Assembly: GCF_033344935.1 (NCBI RefSeq)
Contig: NZ_JAWPMM010000001.1
Coordinates: 4,181,501 to 4,245,500 of the forward strand
Reading direction: 5' to 3'
DNA length: 64,000 bases
DNA from: Reichenbachiella sp.
GTDB taxonomy: Bacteria; Bacteroidota; Bacteroidia; Cytophagales; Cyclobacteriaceae
Shown here: piece after piece, positions 1-8,743 of the stretch
How positions within the stretch are numbered: position 1 is the first letter of the stretch
Layout: every line of letters starts with the position of its first letter
The notes under the pieces: model-generated
The model's database searches: none
The model's input: the letters and a program-made list of their open reading frames with translations, nothing else
What the model was told of the DNA's origin: nothing
Program-made: the position numbers and the translations under genes

Positions 1-923
1 GCTTTGTTGTCGATTGGATTATAAATTTGGTTGATCAGAAATTCTATACCCAGATAACTCGTTTTCAAATTGAGACTGTGGATGCTCCAATAGTCCTCAA
101 CTATTGAGATCTCCCCTTCAAATACATCGTCGCCTTTGGAACGCGGGATGACCCGTATCTTACTAAATTCATATTCCTGATCCTTGTAAGTTCCTAAATA
201 CTCAAATCGGTAGTAGGCAAATGCTTTCGGCGAAAGTGGCGAAACTGCTTCGCCTAATTTAGGTTCATAAAAACTACCTTTCAGATACTCCATCGGACTG
301 GTGTTATTGTCCTCTCCACTGCTCCGGATTGACAATACTTCCTCTTCATAGATATTCGGACGAGTATATTTAACTTTTGAAATAGACTCCGTCACAAAGG
401 CCGTGGTCGAATCTACCCCCTCTTTAGCTATTTGCTTTCGCAGGAAAAATGGAGAGTCAATCAACCTGCCAGACCCTTTGATATACACTTCGGCTTCATA
501 ACTATCTAACTGCTGCTGATGAAACTTTGCTTTGGCGATCGCCTTTCGCATGATCGTATAAGCAGGATCCTCTTTGCCAGCGCGTATTTCCACATCCCTG
601 AGTACTATAGTTTGAGGCGCTAGTTTCACATGAACCTCAGAAAAACCATTACCGACCTCGATAAACTTCACCACAGATTTGTAACCCATATATTGAAAAA
701 CCAGATCGTATTTACCTGAAGGCAAAGGATATTCAAAATAGCCTTCTGCATTGGAAGTCGTTCCGGTTTCAATATTTCTCACATAAATAGTGGCATATGG
801 CAAAGGTTCGCCATCGGAAGACTTGATAGTGCCTTGGATTCCCTGAGCGTTGATCTTAAAAAAAACAAGTGTAAGTATTAATAAAAGCAGTGCACTTTTG
901 TTTGTGCTGGATAAGCTAAGCAT
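1..923 (-). CDS. DUF5686 / carboxypeptidase-regulatory-like protein (C-terminus beyond window)
   Basis: The frame starts at the ATG at 923 and is still open at base 1, leaving about 307 N-terminal residues. Residues 1-27 form a Sec signal peptide ending INAQ. Residues ~28-112 fit a carboxypeptidase regulatory-like beta-sandwich (GTIKSSDGEPLPYATIYV, then EGYFEY and YMGYK), the usual first domain of Bacteroidota surface proteins. The following part (KAKFHQQQLDSYEAEVYIKG, later EGEISIVEDYWSIHSL) is the pattern of DUF5686 proteins, which usually end in a large outer-membrane domain of about 800 residues in total. That part lies outside the window. Function within the family is unknown; an outer-membrane place is inferred from the family. 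Confidence 0.85.
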   Translation of the reverse strand, partial: MLSLSSTNKSALLLLILTLVFFKINAQGIQGTIKSSDGEPLPYATIYVRNIETGTTSNAEGYFEYPLPSGKYDLVFQYMGYKSVVKFIEVGNGFSEVHVKLAPQTIVLRDVEIRAGKEDPAYTIMRKAIAKAKFHQQQLDSYEAEVYIKGSGRLIDSPFFLRKQIAKEGVDSTTAFVTESISKVKYTRPNIYEEEVLSIRSSGEDNNTSPMEYLKGSFYEPKLGEAVSPLSPKAFAYYRFEYLGTYKDQEYEFSKIRVIPRSKGDDVFEGEISIVEDYWSIHSLNLKTSYLGIEFLINQIYNPIDNK

Positions 924-1002
924 GAGTAGGTTTCGTATGAGTTTTTGTATTAGTCTCCTATAGGATGCAAAAGTTACAGTTTCGGTTGCTTCGTCTCAAA
1001 AA

Positions 1003-2223
1003 TTATCCAAAGACGCTGGCATACTTTCGAAGTGTTCGGAAGGCAAAACCTATACTCATAAAGGTAAAAATGGCTCCCATCAAGTACGGTGCACCGGGAA
1101 AATAAATACCAAGGGAATCATTTGTAAACCGAGCAAATAAATCCGTCATCAAAGGTGGCCCCACGATAGCCGTGAGACTAATCATACTGGTAATGGCTCC
1201 TTGCAACTCTCCCTGCTGATCTTCGGGAATCTGCCCAGTCATAATACTTTGAAGCGAAGGACCGGCAAAACCACTCAAGGCGTAAGGAATCATAAAAACA
1301 AACATCATCCAACCTTCTGAAGCAAAAGCAAAAAGCACGAAACCAATAAAATATAATATGAGCCCTAAGTAAACTCCATTTCGGTCGCCTATTTTAGGAA
1401 TCACTACACGAATCAATCCACCTTGCACAATGGCCACCATTAAACCAACAAAACCCAGGGAATAGCCTACCATTTTCACATCCCATCCGAATTTTTCCAT
1501 GGTATAATAAGCCCAGGTACTTTGTGTAGCGTGAGAGGCCAAATACACAAAAAACATAGCGACCATTAAACTCACTGTGACGGGAAACTTTTTCAACTGA
1601 ATGAGCGAGCCTATAGGATTGGCACGCTTCCAACTAAACTTTCTCCTTTTCTCTTTTGCTAAGGATTCTGGCAAAATAAAATATCCATACAGCCAATTGA
1701 GCAAGGTTAAAACAGCTGCTGCAATGAATGGCACCCTGGATCCATAAGCGCCAAGCAATCCACCAATAACAGGTCCTATAATGAACCCGAGACCAAAGGC
1801 CGCCCCGATCATTCCGAAGTTTTTAGCTCGATCTTCCGGTTTACTGATATCAGCAATGTAGGCGGAAGCTGTAGTCATACTTGCACCTGTTACCCCCGCT
1901 AATATTCTTCCTACAAATAGCCATCCAATTGTTGGAGCCCATGCCAGTAATAAATAATCCACTCCAAAACCGAAAAGTGAAGCCAGCAGCACAGGTCTAC
2001 GCCCAAACTGATCTCCTAATCCACCCATAATGGGTGAGAAAATGAATTGCATAAAAGCATAGGAGAACATTAACCAGCCTCCATACACGGCTGCATCCGC
2101 CAATGAGCCATTTATCAATTCCTTGATTAAATCTGGTATGACTGGAATAATAATTCCCAATCCAATTACGTCTACTAAAAGTGTAATGAAAATAAAAGTA
2201 AGCGAGGCTTTCGATTGGCTCAT
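1003..2223 (-). CDS. MFS transporter, TCR/Tet drug-exporter type
   Basis: About 406 residues with 12 predicted membrane helices. The first helix carries [16 protein letters not shown], typical of the Tet/Bcr group, and the loop after helix 2 carries the MFS motif A ([13 protein letters not shown], near residue 67). The family exports small molecules in exchange for protons across the inner membrane; TetA-like members export tetracyclines, but many Bacteroidota homologues have no known substrate. I start it at the ATG at 2223 (MSQSKASL) because the 17 codons in front, reached from 2274, look like untranslated leader. It is monocistronic, with no regulator beside it. Confidence 0.85.
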   Translation of the reverse strand: MSQSKASLTFIFITLLVDVIGLGIIIPVIPDLIKELINGSLADAAVYGGWLMFSYAFMQFIFSPIMGGLGDQFGRRPVLLASLFGFGVDYLLLAWAPTIGWLFVGRILAGVTGASMTTASAYIADISKPEDRAKNFGMIGAAFGLGFIIGPVIGGLLGAYGSRVPFIAAAVLTLLNWLYGYFILPESLAKEKRRKFSWKRANPIGSLIQLKKFPVTVSLMVAMFFVYLASHATQSTWAYYTMEKFGWDVKMVGYSLGFVGLMVAIVQGGLIRVVIPKIGDRNGVYLGLILYFIGFVLFAFASEGWMMFVFMIPYALSGFAGPSLQSIMTGQIPEDQQGELQGAITSMISLTAIVGPPLMTDLFARFTNDSLGIYFPGAPYLMGAIFTFMSIGFAFRTLRKYASVFG

Positions 2224-2399
2224 ATTGGAAAGTTTTGATCGAAGATACGAGATATTGCAAGCATTGTTAGGCACCCAACAAAAGACTGAGCAGAAAATTG
2301 AATCTAATCACCAAGTTCTGATTATCTTAATAAAGATTTTTTAACGTATTGTCCTAAATGTTTAAAACCAATCGTCATTAAACCAAACAATAAAAAACT

Positions 2400-3011
2400 A
2401 TGAAAAATTTTAAATCAATATTACTCATCCAGATTTTGCTACTTACTGGATTCACCACGTTTGCTCAATCCTTAACTAAGGCTGAAAAAAGCACGGCGAT
2501 CAATCACCTTAAACAATCTCAAAGTGAATTGCTGATTGCTGTCAAAGACTTATCAGAAGACCAGCTTAATTACATACCAGATGAAGGCGTTTGGTCGATT
2601 GCGGAGACGATGGAACATATCGCTATATCTGAGAAGAATATTTTTGGAATTGTAGAAATGACTCTAAAAACAGACCCTGACCCTTCTAAAAGAAGTGAAG
2701 TGATGATGTCGGATGAGCAACTATTGGCGATGATTACCAGCCGTGACCAAAAGGTAAAAACTCGTCCTGAGTTTGAACCTACCAATAGTTTCGGGTCCTT
2801 TCAGGGTTCATTGGATGCTTTTAATGCACAACGTAAATCCAATATAGTTTTCATGAAAAAGACTAAGGAGGATTTGAGAAACAGATACTTCGATTTTCCT
2901 TTTGGAAAGGTTGATGCGTATCAAGTGATTCTTTTTATGAGTGGCCATACACAGCGCCATATGAAGCAAATTATTGAAGTAATCAAAAGCGACGGCTTCC
3001 CAAGTTCTTAA
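2400..3011 (+). CDS. secreted DinB-like (DinB_2) protein
   Basis: 203 residues. Residues 1-23 form a signal peptide ending TTFAQS, so the protein should leave the cytoplasm. The rest is a four-helix DinB-type fold with the metal-site histidines seen as MEHIAISE near residue 71 and HTQRHMKQI near residue 183. DinB-like proteins are metal-binding bundles, some of them thiol transferases with bacillithiol or mycothiol; the job of exported Bacteroidota members is not known. It stands alone, facing the response regulator gene downstream. Confidence 0.8.
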   Translation: MKNFKSILLIQILLLTGFTTFAQSLTKAEKSTAINHLKQSQSELLIAVKDLSEDQLNYIPDEGVWSIAETMEHIAISEKNIFGIVEMTLKTDPDPSKRSEVMMSDEQLLAMITSRDQKVKTRPEFEPTNSFGSFQGSLDAFNAQRKSNIVFMKKTKEDLRNRYFDFPFGKVDAYQVILFMSGHTQRHMKQIIEVIKSDGFPSS

Positions 3012-3020
3012 AAATATGAC

Positions 3021-3066
3021 AAGCTGCTTTAGTTATTTGATTCAAGGATTAACGCTAGAGCAGCTT
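3021..3066. terminator. inverted repeat between convergent genes, possible two-way terminator
   Basis: AAGCTGCT (3021-3028) pairs with AGCAGCTT (3059-3066) around a 30-base loop in the 60-base space between the two converging genes. No long T run follows, so the terminator role is tentative. Confidence 0.4.
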
Positions 3067-3071
3067 ATTAC

Positions 3072-3455
3072 TTAAATAAAAGTCAACACCTCATCTAGTT
3101 TAGCTTTGTTGAGGGGCTTTGACAAAAAGCCCTTGACTAATTGATGTGCTCTAGCTTTTTCTATATCATCAGGATTAATAGATGAAGTAAGCATAACAAC
3201 GGGGATATCCTGGCTTACGGACATTTCTGAAAATTTCTCTAAAAACTCCCATCCATCCATTACTGGCATGTTGATATCCAGAAGGATTAAATCCGGCAAA
3301 CGCTGACCATTTCCGACCAGATGATCTATAGCTACTTGTCCATTCGAGAGTTCTAAGCATTCCAAAAAGGCCTCATGTTGACGAAGGGCCAAATTGATCA
3401 CATAGGAAGATATGGGATCGTCTTCCACGACTAGTACCAGCTCAATATTTTTCAT
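3072..3455 (-). CDS. single-domain response regulator (CheY-like)
   Basis: 127 residues forming one receiver domain: acidic pocket VVEDD (10-13), phosphoacceptor Asp60 in LLDINMPVMDGW, LTSS switch residues (89-92) and Lys113 in LSKPL. There is no output domain, so it must act by protein contact or as a phosphate relay. It overlaps the 3' end of the upstream sensor kinase gene by 14 bases, so the two are translated together and the kinase is the likely partner. Confidence 0.93.
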   Translation of the reverse strand: MKNIELVLVVEDDPISSYVINLALRQHEAFLECLELSNGQVAIDHLVGNGQRLPDLILLDINMPVMDGWEFLEKFSEMSVSQDIPVVMLTSSINPDDIEKARAHQLVKGFLSKPLNKAKLDEVLTFI

Positions 3456-5748
3456 TAAAATGTAATGTAAATGTTGTTCCCTTTCCTACTTCACTATCCA
3501 CTTCAATCCGTCCCTTCATAGCTTCGATTTGATTTTTGGTTATATACAAACCAAACCCACGAGCATCTTCATTGTCATGAAAAGTCTTATACATGCCAAA
3601 CACTTTATCTCCATAAGCGGCCATGTCTATTCCCAGACCATTGTCAGCAATTCTCACTCTGACTTCTCCTCGCTTCAGTGCTTTAGCCGTGATCTTTATG
3701 ACTGCTTTACCACTTCGTTTTCTATACTTAACCGCATTACCAATTAGATTCAATAAAATGCTATCCAAATAGGCGGGTATAATTTGAATGGTCAATTCCG
3801 GCTCAATGTTGGCTTTAATTGTCACACCGCCTTCAAGAATTTCCAGATTCAATACTTGAAGTGTCTTCTCCACTTCTTCCAATAAGTTTCTTTGCTCAAT
3901 CGGCTTATTCAAATTCTGATTCACTGTAATGATCTCATTGAGATTCATAATGGTTTCTTCCAGTTGACTCGTGCTGCTCTTCAACATTTGAAACATTTTT
4001 TCTTTCTCATCTGGGTCCGTGGTTATTTCCATAAAGGATACCAGTGAGGTAAGGTTGGCACTATGTGAACGAATATTGTGTGAGACGATATTGGCAAAAT
4101 TTTGTAAGCGTTTGTTCTGATCACTTGTGACATCCAAGAGCTTTTGCATCTCTTTTTGTTTCTGGTTCTTAGCTGTGACGTCTCTTAATATACCATGATG
4201 ATAGAGCACCTTACCAGAATCGTCGTAATGATAAAAGCCGTGGTCTTCTACCCAAATCTCAGATCCATCTTTTTTCTTCAGCCTATACTGATTGGAATGC
4301 TTGTACCGGTCTTCATGTTTGAAATACAAATCGTCTTTAATATTGATCGCCAACAATTCTTCTTCGGAATCATAGCCCAACATAGCGACCAAAGCAGGAC
4401 TAACTTCGACAAATTTGCCTTCAGGTGTACTTTTATAAATACCATCGAGCGAATTTTCAAAAATGGTACGGCATCTTTTCTCACTTGCACGCAGAATTTC
4501 TTCTGCCTCAATCCTCTCTGTGATATCTCTCATAATAGCCTGAACATATTGGCCATTACCAAAGCTCAGCTCTGTTAACGCTACGTCAACAGTAAATAAA
4601 GACCCATCCCCTTTGGTATGCAACCACTCAAAATTGCCTACTGGCACCTCACGGTCAGACCTCTGGCCATCAGGTTGAAATTCAGGTGAAAGTTCATGAG
4701 GCTTGCGTCCGACAAGGTCTTTTCTCTCTCTACCAAATACCTGAGTGGTAATATCATTACATTCTATGATCACATCATCTTTCAAAATGAAAATAGCATC
4801 ATTGGCCTTAGAAAAAAGTGTTTGGTACTTTTCTCTTTCCTGCCTCAACTCATCTCTCGCCTGTTTAGCCGCAGTAATGTCTCTCGAAATTCCAGAGAGA
4901 TTGGTGCAACGACCTTTATAGTCAAAAACCGGTGTGATTTTGGTTTCAACTATAATCGATTCCTCACCAGTACCAAATTCGATTTGATAAGTAACTGGTT
5001 TTTTGGTTTCTATTGCTTCCAGGTAACGAGCCAAAATAATTTTGGCCCGTTTGGGATCCCATATGTCATCAACAGTCTTTCCTATTACTTGACTCCTCTT
5101 CTTACCCGTTAACTCCAAATAGGCCCGATTCACCGAAACACATCTGTATATATGATCAGGTTCTACCTCCATTAAAAAGATAAGGTCGTTGGTGCTACTG
5201 TAAATCAGGTTAAAGCTTTTTTCCCTAGCTTCCAGGTTTTCCAAATGCCGTGCTTGCACCACTTTAATAGCCACCATTGAGGCAATGGTCGTCAGAATGT
5301 TAAGATGAATGGGCTGAAAAAAATCCTTATCCGGATGTTCGGAATCAATAATACCGATGAGTTCATTCTCATGGATGATGGGAACGGTAATTTCCGAAAA
5401 CCTCCATTCATCATCGCTAATGTAGTCCTCACTCTGGCTGGTATCATTGGTGATTCTAGCTTTTTTCTCAATGGCTGTTTTACCCACGATGCCAGTTCCC
5501 ATTTTGATTAAGGTGGCATTGGTGTTTCGCGGTTCTTTGTTCTTATAAGCCTGAGAAGCTACTTGAATAAGATGTTCTTTGTTTTCATCCAGTAAGTAAA
5601 TGGCACAGTCATAAAAATCCAGTTTTGATACCACATTATCAATTACACTCCACAAGGTTTCCTTGATCGTACTCTGATTGAGTAGACCTACAGCAAATTG
5701 ATTAATAATATCCAGGTACCTTTCTTCCCGAATTTGCGTATTGGACAT
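3442..5748 (-). CDS. soluble GAF-PAS-PAS-PAS sensor histidine kinase
   Basis: 768 residues without signal peptide or membrane helix, so a cytoplasmic sensor. Order: GAF (~25-165, with GTGIVGKTA and IGIIDSEH), PAS (~175-295), PAS (~300-420), PAS with PAC (~425-535, ending GILRDVTAKNQ), a dimerisation domain with the phosphoacceptor His in VSHNIRSHSANL (~555), and a HATPase_c domain (~640-768) with N box NLIGNAVKY, G1 DNGLGIDM and G2 RGFGLYI. The H box reads HNIRSH where classical HisKA has HELRTP; this variant is common in Bacteroidota kinases. Ligands are not predictable. Forms an operon with the receiver protein that follows. Confidence 0.93.
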   Translation of the reverse strand: MSNTQIREERYLDIINQFAVGLLNQSTIKETLWSVIDNVVSKLDFYDCAIYLLDENKEHLIQVASQAYKNKEPRNTNATLIKMGTGIVGKTAIEKKARITNDTSQSEDYISDDEWRFSEITVPIIHENELIGIIDSEHPDKDFFQPIHLNILTTIASMVAIKVVQARHLENLEAREKSFNLIYSSTNDLIFLMEVEPDHIYRCVSVNRAYLELTGKKRSQVIGKTVDDIWDPKRAKIILARYLEAIETKKPVTYQIEFGTGEESIIVETKITPVFDYKGRCTNLSGISRDITAAKQARDELRQEREKYQTLFSKANDAIFILKDDVIIECNDITTQVFGRERKDLVGRKPHELSPEFQPDGQRSDREVPVGNFEWLHTKGDGSLFTVDVALTELSFGNGQYVQAIMRDITERIEAEEILRASEKRCRTIFENSLDGIYKSTPEGKFVEVSPALVAMLGYDSEEELLAINIKDDLYFKHEDRYKHSNQYRLKKKDGSEIWVEDHGFYHYDDSGKVLYHHGILRDVTAKNQKQKEMQKLLDVTSDQNKRLQNFANIVSHNIRSHSANLTSLVSFMEITTDPDEKEKMFQMLKSSTSQLEETIMNLNEIITVNQNLNKPIEQRNLLEEVEKTLQVLNLEILEGGVTIKANIEPELTIQIIPAYLDSILLNLIGNAVKYRKRSGKAVIKITAKALKRGEVRVRIADNGLGIDMAAYGDKVFGMYKTFHDNEDARGFGLYITKNQIEAMKGRIEVDSEVGKGTTFTLHFNEKY

Positions 5749-5924
5749 GCCGGTGGATTTACTTATTTTTCATTCGAGGAAGCGCAGTTTACCCTTAAAA
5801 ATGAACTAATAAGACAACCTTCTCTCTCTATTAAATTTAACAAAAAAAATGGAGGAATGGATAGCGCTGGTTGACAGAGGCATGAATCTGTCCTATTCAG
5901 GCCTAATGAGGGAAAAGAATGAAC

Positions 5925-5951
5925 AAAAAAAGGTTACGCTTTCGCGTAACC
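5925..5951 (-). terminator. intrinsic terminator of the siaC-like unit
   Basis: Read on the minus strand: GGTTACGC (5951-5944), loop GAAA, GCGTAACC (5939-5932), then seven T (5931-5925). A perfect 8-bp stem with a GNRA tetraloop and T tract is a classical Rho-independent terminator. It lies 150 bases after the small ORF at 6101. Confidence 0.85.
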
Positions 5952-6100
5952 TTAACCACCTTAATAAATTACTTCAGAGCCTTCGCTTAATACCTTTTAT
6001 TCCCATAGCTGGTAATACAACGAACCCGATCTCCACAGCCTGTTTTCAGGTAATTGATAAAGGCTGCTTTTCTTCTCTTCTACTGCTGGCTCCTTAGTAA

Positions 6101-6211
6101 TTATATTATTACGCTAAGCATCGTGCATGCTAGCACGAACCCGAAGGTCAATATTGTTCCAACTACTACTTGCTTCACTGTTTTTTCTGCTGACTTGAAT
6201 TTCGGTTTCAT
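6101..6211 (-). CDS. possible 36-residue membrane peptide after siaC-like gene
   Basis: ATG at 6211 to TAA at 6101, reading MKPKFKSAEKTVKQ, then a hydrophobic stretch of about 20 residues (VVVGTILTFGFVLACTMLSV) and II. This is a basic amphipathic head and one membrane helix. It begins 30 bases after the stop of the SiaC-like gene and before the terminator at 5925, so it would share that transcript. Nothing is recognised in it by family. Its length means chance is a real alternative; the good topology and placement argue for a gene. Confidence 0.4.
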   Translation of the reverse strand: MKPKFKSAEKTVKQVVVGTILTFGFVLACTMLSVII

Positions 6212-6241
6212 AACTTTCTTGTTTTCTGTCCAATTAATATT

Positions 6242-6673
6242 TTATGCCGCAGTTAGTTGCGGTTCTTCTTCTGTTTCTTCGCCAAGAGAATTGATCACTG
6301 GTACTGATACGAAGTTGAATTCATATCCAAAGAATGAGCTAAAATCTTCTCCCGCTTCCAACATATCGTCATCGTCATTCTCATAATACCAGTTTACAAT
6401 TACTCTTTTTCCTAGCTGGCTAATATTATCCAATTTTCTTAGCAAGTTGAATATGCACTTAGAAGAGCTCGTGTTGAAATATTCAAACGCAAGGTTTACA
6501 GTAATATTTCCATTATGATTTTCTACGTACTTGTCCATGTTTAACAACAATGAACCGTAAAAATTCAATGGGTTTTCAGGACTCGACTTCCCTCTTAGAT
6601 CTAACAATTCCTTTTTTGGATTGAAGTAAACTGATGGTGTTACTCTTGATGATCTGATAAAATACCCTTGCAT
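6242..6673 (-). CDS. siaC: SiaC-family (DUF1987) regulatory phosphoprotein
   Basis: 143 residues. The core matches DUF1987/SiaC: FYGSLLLNMDKYVEN, LAFEYFNTSSSKCIFNLL and VNWYYENDDDDMLEAGEDFS. In Pseudomonas SiaC a threonine of the N-T-S-S/A motif is phosphorylated and dephosphorylated by SiaB and SiaA, and the unphosphorylated form binds a diguanylate cyclase; the equivalent Thr here lies in FNTSSSK (~75). No siaA, siaB or cyclase gene lies next to it, so partners must be elsewhere. The C-terminal tail is acidic. Cytoplasmic, no signal. The family call is strong; the pathway is inferred. Confidence 0.85.
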   Translation of the reverse strand: MQGYFIRSSRVTPSVYFNPKKELLDLRGKSSPENPLNFYGSLLLNMDKYVENHNGNITVNLAFEYFNTSSSKCIFNLLRKLDNISQLGKRVIVNWYYENDDDDMLEAGEDFSSFFGYEFNFVSVPVINSLGEETEEEPQLTAA

Positions 6674-7046
6674 AGCTCTAAATTTTTAATCCAAATTCAA
6701 CTTATTCGTTGTGAATAATAAATTTCTATGGTTCAAAGATGAGAAGCTATCTGCTATAATAAAATACAGGATATCCGTAAATAGTTTTTTACGCAAACAG
6801 GAAACAAAATCAATGCACTGAAAAGGAAAATAAGCGAATGTGCCAACACTGGCTTTAAACGGACTTTTTCAATTTTAAAAGATCAAAATTTCATAGGCAA
6901 ATTACCTATCTTGTAAGCAAATCTTTCAAAACGAGTTAAATAGAAGGGTTTTTAGGCCTTTCTTTTTGCTTTATAGTTTACCGGATAGGCTAATAAATCA
7001 GTTCATTATTAGAGATAAAATTGAAAAAACCTAAAACCCATAAAGG
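6674..7046. other. intergenic, no gene seen
   Basis: AT-rich spacer between the siaC-like gene and the DoxX terminator. Both strands were read: no frame above about 15 codons with a plausible start. A weak -7-like CATCTTTG (minus strand, near 6740) could belong to the siaC promoter, but no good -33 element accompanies it. Confidence 0.6.
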
Positions 7047-7088
7047 CAAAAATCCTGACAAGCCAACCGAAGTTGCCTGTCAGGATTA
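7047..7088 (-). terminator. intrinsic terminator after doxX-like gene
   Basis: On the minus strand AATCCTGACA pairs with TGTCAGGATT, with an inner GGCAAC-TTCG-GTTGGC helix capped by a UUCG-type loop, followed by TTT. It sits about 36 bases after the DoxX stop codon and would end the marR - reductase - doxX transcript. Confidence 0.8.
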
Positions 7089-7124
7089 AAACCAACCTCA
7101 ACTACTTGAACTAAATATTTTAAA

Positions 7125-7556
7125 TCAATCCCAATCTCCTTGGCCTTTGGAGAGGCTGTATTTTCCTGATCCCAAGAATGCTATCGCCAAACCACCGACT
7201 AGGTAAATGGCCAGCAATTCGATTGCCCAGGTACCGTGATCACTCACACTAAAAATATCTCCAGTGTGCACCATGAGTAATGCCACCAGCATGGTAAAAG
7301 ACATCACTAATCCAGCCAATCTAGACTTGAATCCTACAATAAGGAGTAACGGCGCTACAAACTCCCCTATGATCACTCCATAACCTATAAAAGAAGGTAT
7401 CCCCATATCACCTAGCATACCAGCGATATGATTGGCTCCGCCCATGAGTTTACCCCAGCCATGAAAGATCATTCCAAATGCCAATATGAATCGGATAAGA
7501 AATTTGCCCAAATCTTCAGAATTGGGACCGTTAAAAATTTGTGCTGCTTTTTTCAT
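7125..7556 (-). CDS. DoxX family membrane protein
   Basis: 143 residues, four membrane helices. Helix 1 region LIRFILAFGMIFHGWGKLMGG and the pair GYGVIIGEFVAPLLLIVG / RLAGLVMSFTMLVALLMVH are typical of DoxX/DoxD small membrane proteins. Such proteins are often linked to thiol or sulfur redox and oxidative stress; the exact reaction here is unknown. It is the last gene of an operon with a MarR regulator and an FMN reductase (24 bases after the latter). Confidence 0.88.
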   Translation of the reverse strand: MKKAAQIFNGPNSEDLGKFLIRFILAFGMIFHGWGKLMGGANHIAGMLGDMGIPSFIGYGVIIGEFVAPLLLIVGFKSRLAGLVMSFTMLVALLMVHTGDIFSVSDHGTWAIELLAIYLVGGLAIAFLGSGKYSLSKGQGDWD

Positions 7557-7580
7557 TTATTGTTTAATAAGATTTGATAA

Positions 7581-8114
7581 TTATAATTCTTTTTCAAATT
7601 GGCCAACTGCTTCTTGCAGCTTACTCTTTTCATCGGCATTGGAAATGATTCCCTGGTCTATATCAAAATTTTCAGAGAAAGATCCCAAGCTAAACGTTGC
7701 TGCAACTTCACCCGCAAAGTATTTCATTTTATTATTTAGATCTTCCAAACTGCCGACAGCTCCTCGTTTGCCATTCGATGTACTTAAAAGCAAAACTGGT
7801 TTTCCTCCCAGAAACTTGGCCTCCACTCTCGAAGCCCAGTCAATAGTATTTTTCAGAAATGCAGTCAAACTGCCGTTATGCTCTGGTGTACCTATGATAT
7901 AAGCATCAGCTTCTGCTAGTTTAGCGACCAGATTCTTAATCGACTGCGGAACACCCACCTTCTCTATATCCGCACTATATATAGGTGCATCATATTCCCT
8001 AAGATCCAGATACTCTACTTCGTTATCTTCTATCAATGATCCGGCATACTGAACCAACTGTTTATTGATAGAGGTTGAACTATTACTTCCTGCAAATGCT
8101 ATGATCTTTTTCAT
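7581..8114 (-). CDS. NADPH-dependent FMN reductase / NAD(P)H oxidoreductase
   Basis: 177 residues, flavodoxin-like fold. The phosphate-binding loop for FMN is GSNSSTSINKQL (9-20) and the second signature IGTPEHNGSLTAFLKNTIDW (~95-113) is diagnostic for the FMN_red family (azoreductase, chromate and quinone reductases). It probably reduces quinones or electrophiles with NAD(P)H in the cytosol. The gene lies 49 bases after marR, and this spacer holds a palindrome that may be a MarR operator, so it may be induced by its substrate. Confidence 0.9.
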   Translation of the reverse strand: MKKIIAFAGSNSSTSINKQLVQYAGSLIEDNEVEYLDLREYDAPIYSADIEKVGVPQSIKNLVAKLAEADAYIIGTPEHNGSLTAFLKNTIDWASRVEAKFLGGKPVLLLSTSNGKRGAVGSLEDLNNKMKYFAGEVAATFSLGSFSENFDIDQGIISNADEKSKLQEAVGQFEKEL

Positions 8115-8135
8115 TTTATTCGTTTTTACGTTTGT

Positions 8136-8145
8136 TGTAATTACA
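8136..8145. promoter_or_regulatory. palindrome TGTAATTACA, candidate MarR operator
   Basis: Perfect 10-bp palindrome inside TTTGTTGTAATTACATG in the short spacer before the FMN reductase gene. The same TTTGTTGT...TACA arrangement occurs upstream of marR (8640-8655). Binding is inferred. Confidence 0.4.
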
Positions 8146-8163
8146 TGTTTTGGAGCAAAAAAA

Positions 8164-8613
8164 TTATCCTCGCATTTTGTCGAGAAGGTTGCTCAATTGC
8201 TCTGACTCTTCGACAGTTAAAGCATTATTTGTTCGACTCAATTTTTCCATCTCAGGATCAAGCTGCGCTAGAAAGTCAATTCCTTTTTCGCTGATTTTCA
8301 AGTTTATCATTCTCCTATTGTCCGGATTGACATCTCTCTCCACTAGCCCCATAGCGACCAGTTTATCCAATAACCTGGTCAGGTCTCCACGCTTATTAAT
8401 CAAAACCTCCTTTATCTCACTGGGACATATGGTGAGTGGATGCCTACCTCTCAATATCCTAAGAAGGTTATAATGCTGTTCGTTTATCTTGTAAGGTTTC
8501 AAGACCACGTCCGTTCTGTCTCTCAACCAGTTACCGGTAAACACCACGTTGATTATGGCCTTTTCTCTTGAATTCTTAAATGATGACTGCTTTATTTCTT
8601 CTTCGAATCTCAT
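8164..8613 (-). CDS. MarR family transcriptional regulator
   Basis: 149 residues, winged helix. Recognised by the order QHYNLLRILRGRHP - CPSEIKEVLINKRGDLTRLL (recognition helix) - DKLVAMGLVERDVNPDNRR (wing, with the MarR-type DxR) - ISEKGIDFL. Such proteins are usually repressors released by phenolic or oxidising ligands. It heads the operon with the FMN reductase and DoxX genes and is divergent from terC, with a 16-bp inverted repeat in the shared upstream region. Confidence 0.92.
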   Translation of the reverse strand: MRFEEEIKQSSFKNSREKAIINVVFTGNWLRDRTDVVLKPYKINEQHYNLLRILRGRHPLTICPSEIKEVLINKRGDLTRLLDKLVAMGLVERDVNPDNRRMINLKISEKGIDFLAQLDPEMEKLSRTNNALTVEESEQLSNLLDKMRG

Positions 8614-8639
8614 ATTGCGACTATTAACGGAGTTACATT

Positions 8640-8655
8640 ATTTGTTGTTACAAAT
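8640..8655. promoter_or_regulatory. inverted repeat between marR and terC
   Basis: ATTTGT (8640-8645), spacer TGTT, ACAAAT (8650-8655): a perfect 6+6 inverted repeat 27 bases upstream of the marR start. It resembles the palindrome before the FMN reductase gene and is a candidate autoregulatory operator. Confidence 0.4.
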
Positions 8656-8743
8656 ATTAAATACTTTTTGATTATTTTTCTTTCAATTAGAAATTATTTG
8701 GATGAGATGATTATTATTGAATTCTATTCAACCACTTATCACT

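Noticed and set aside
5849-6097. Plus-strand 82-codon frame
   Set aside because: It runs straight through the minus-strand terminator at 5925-5951 and the region after the siaC-like unit, and the product has no coherent pattern.
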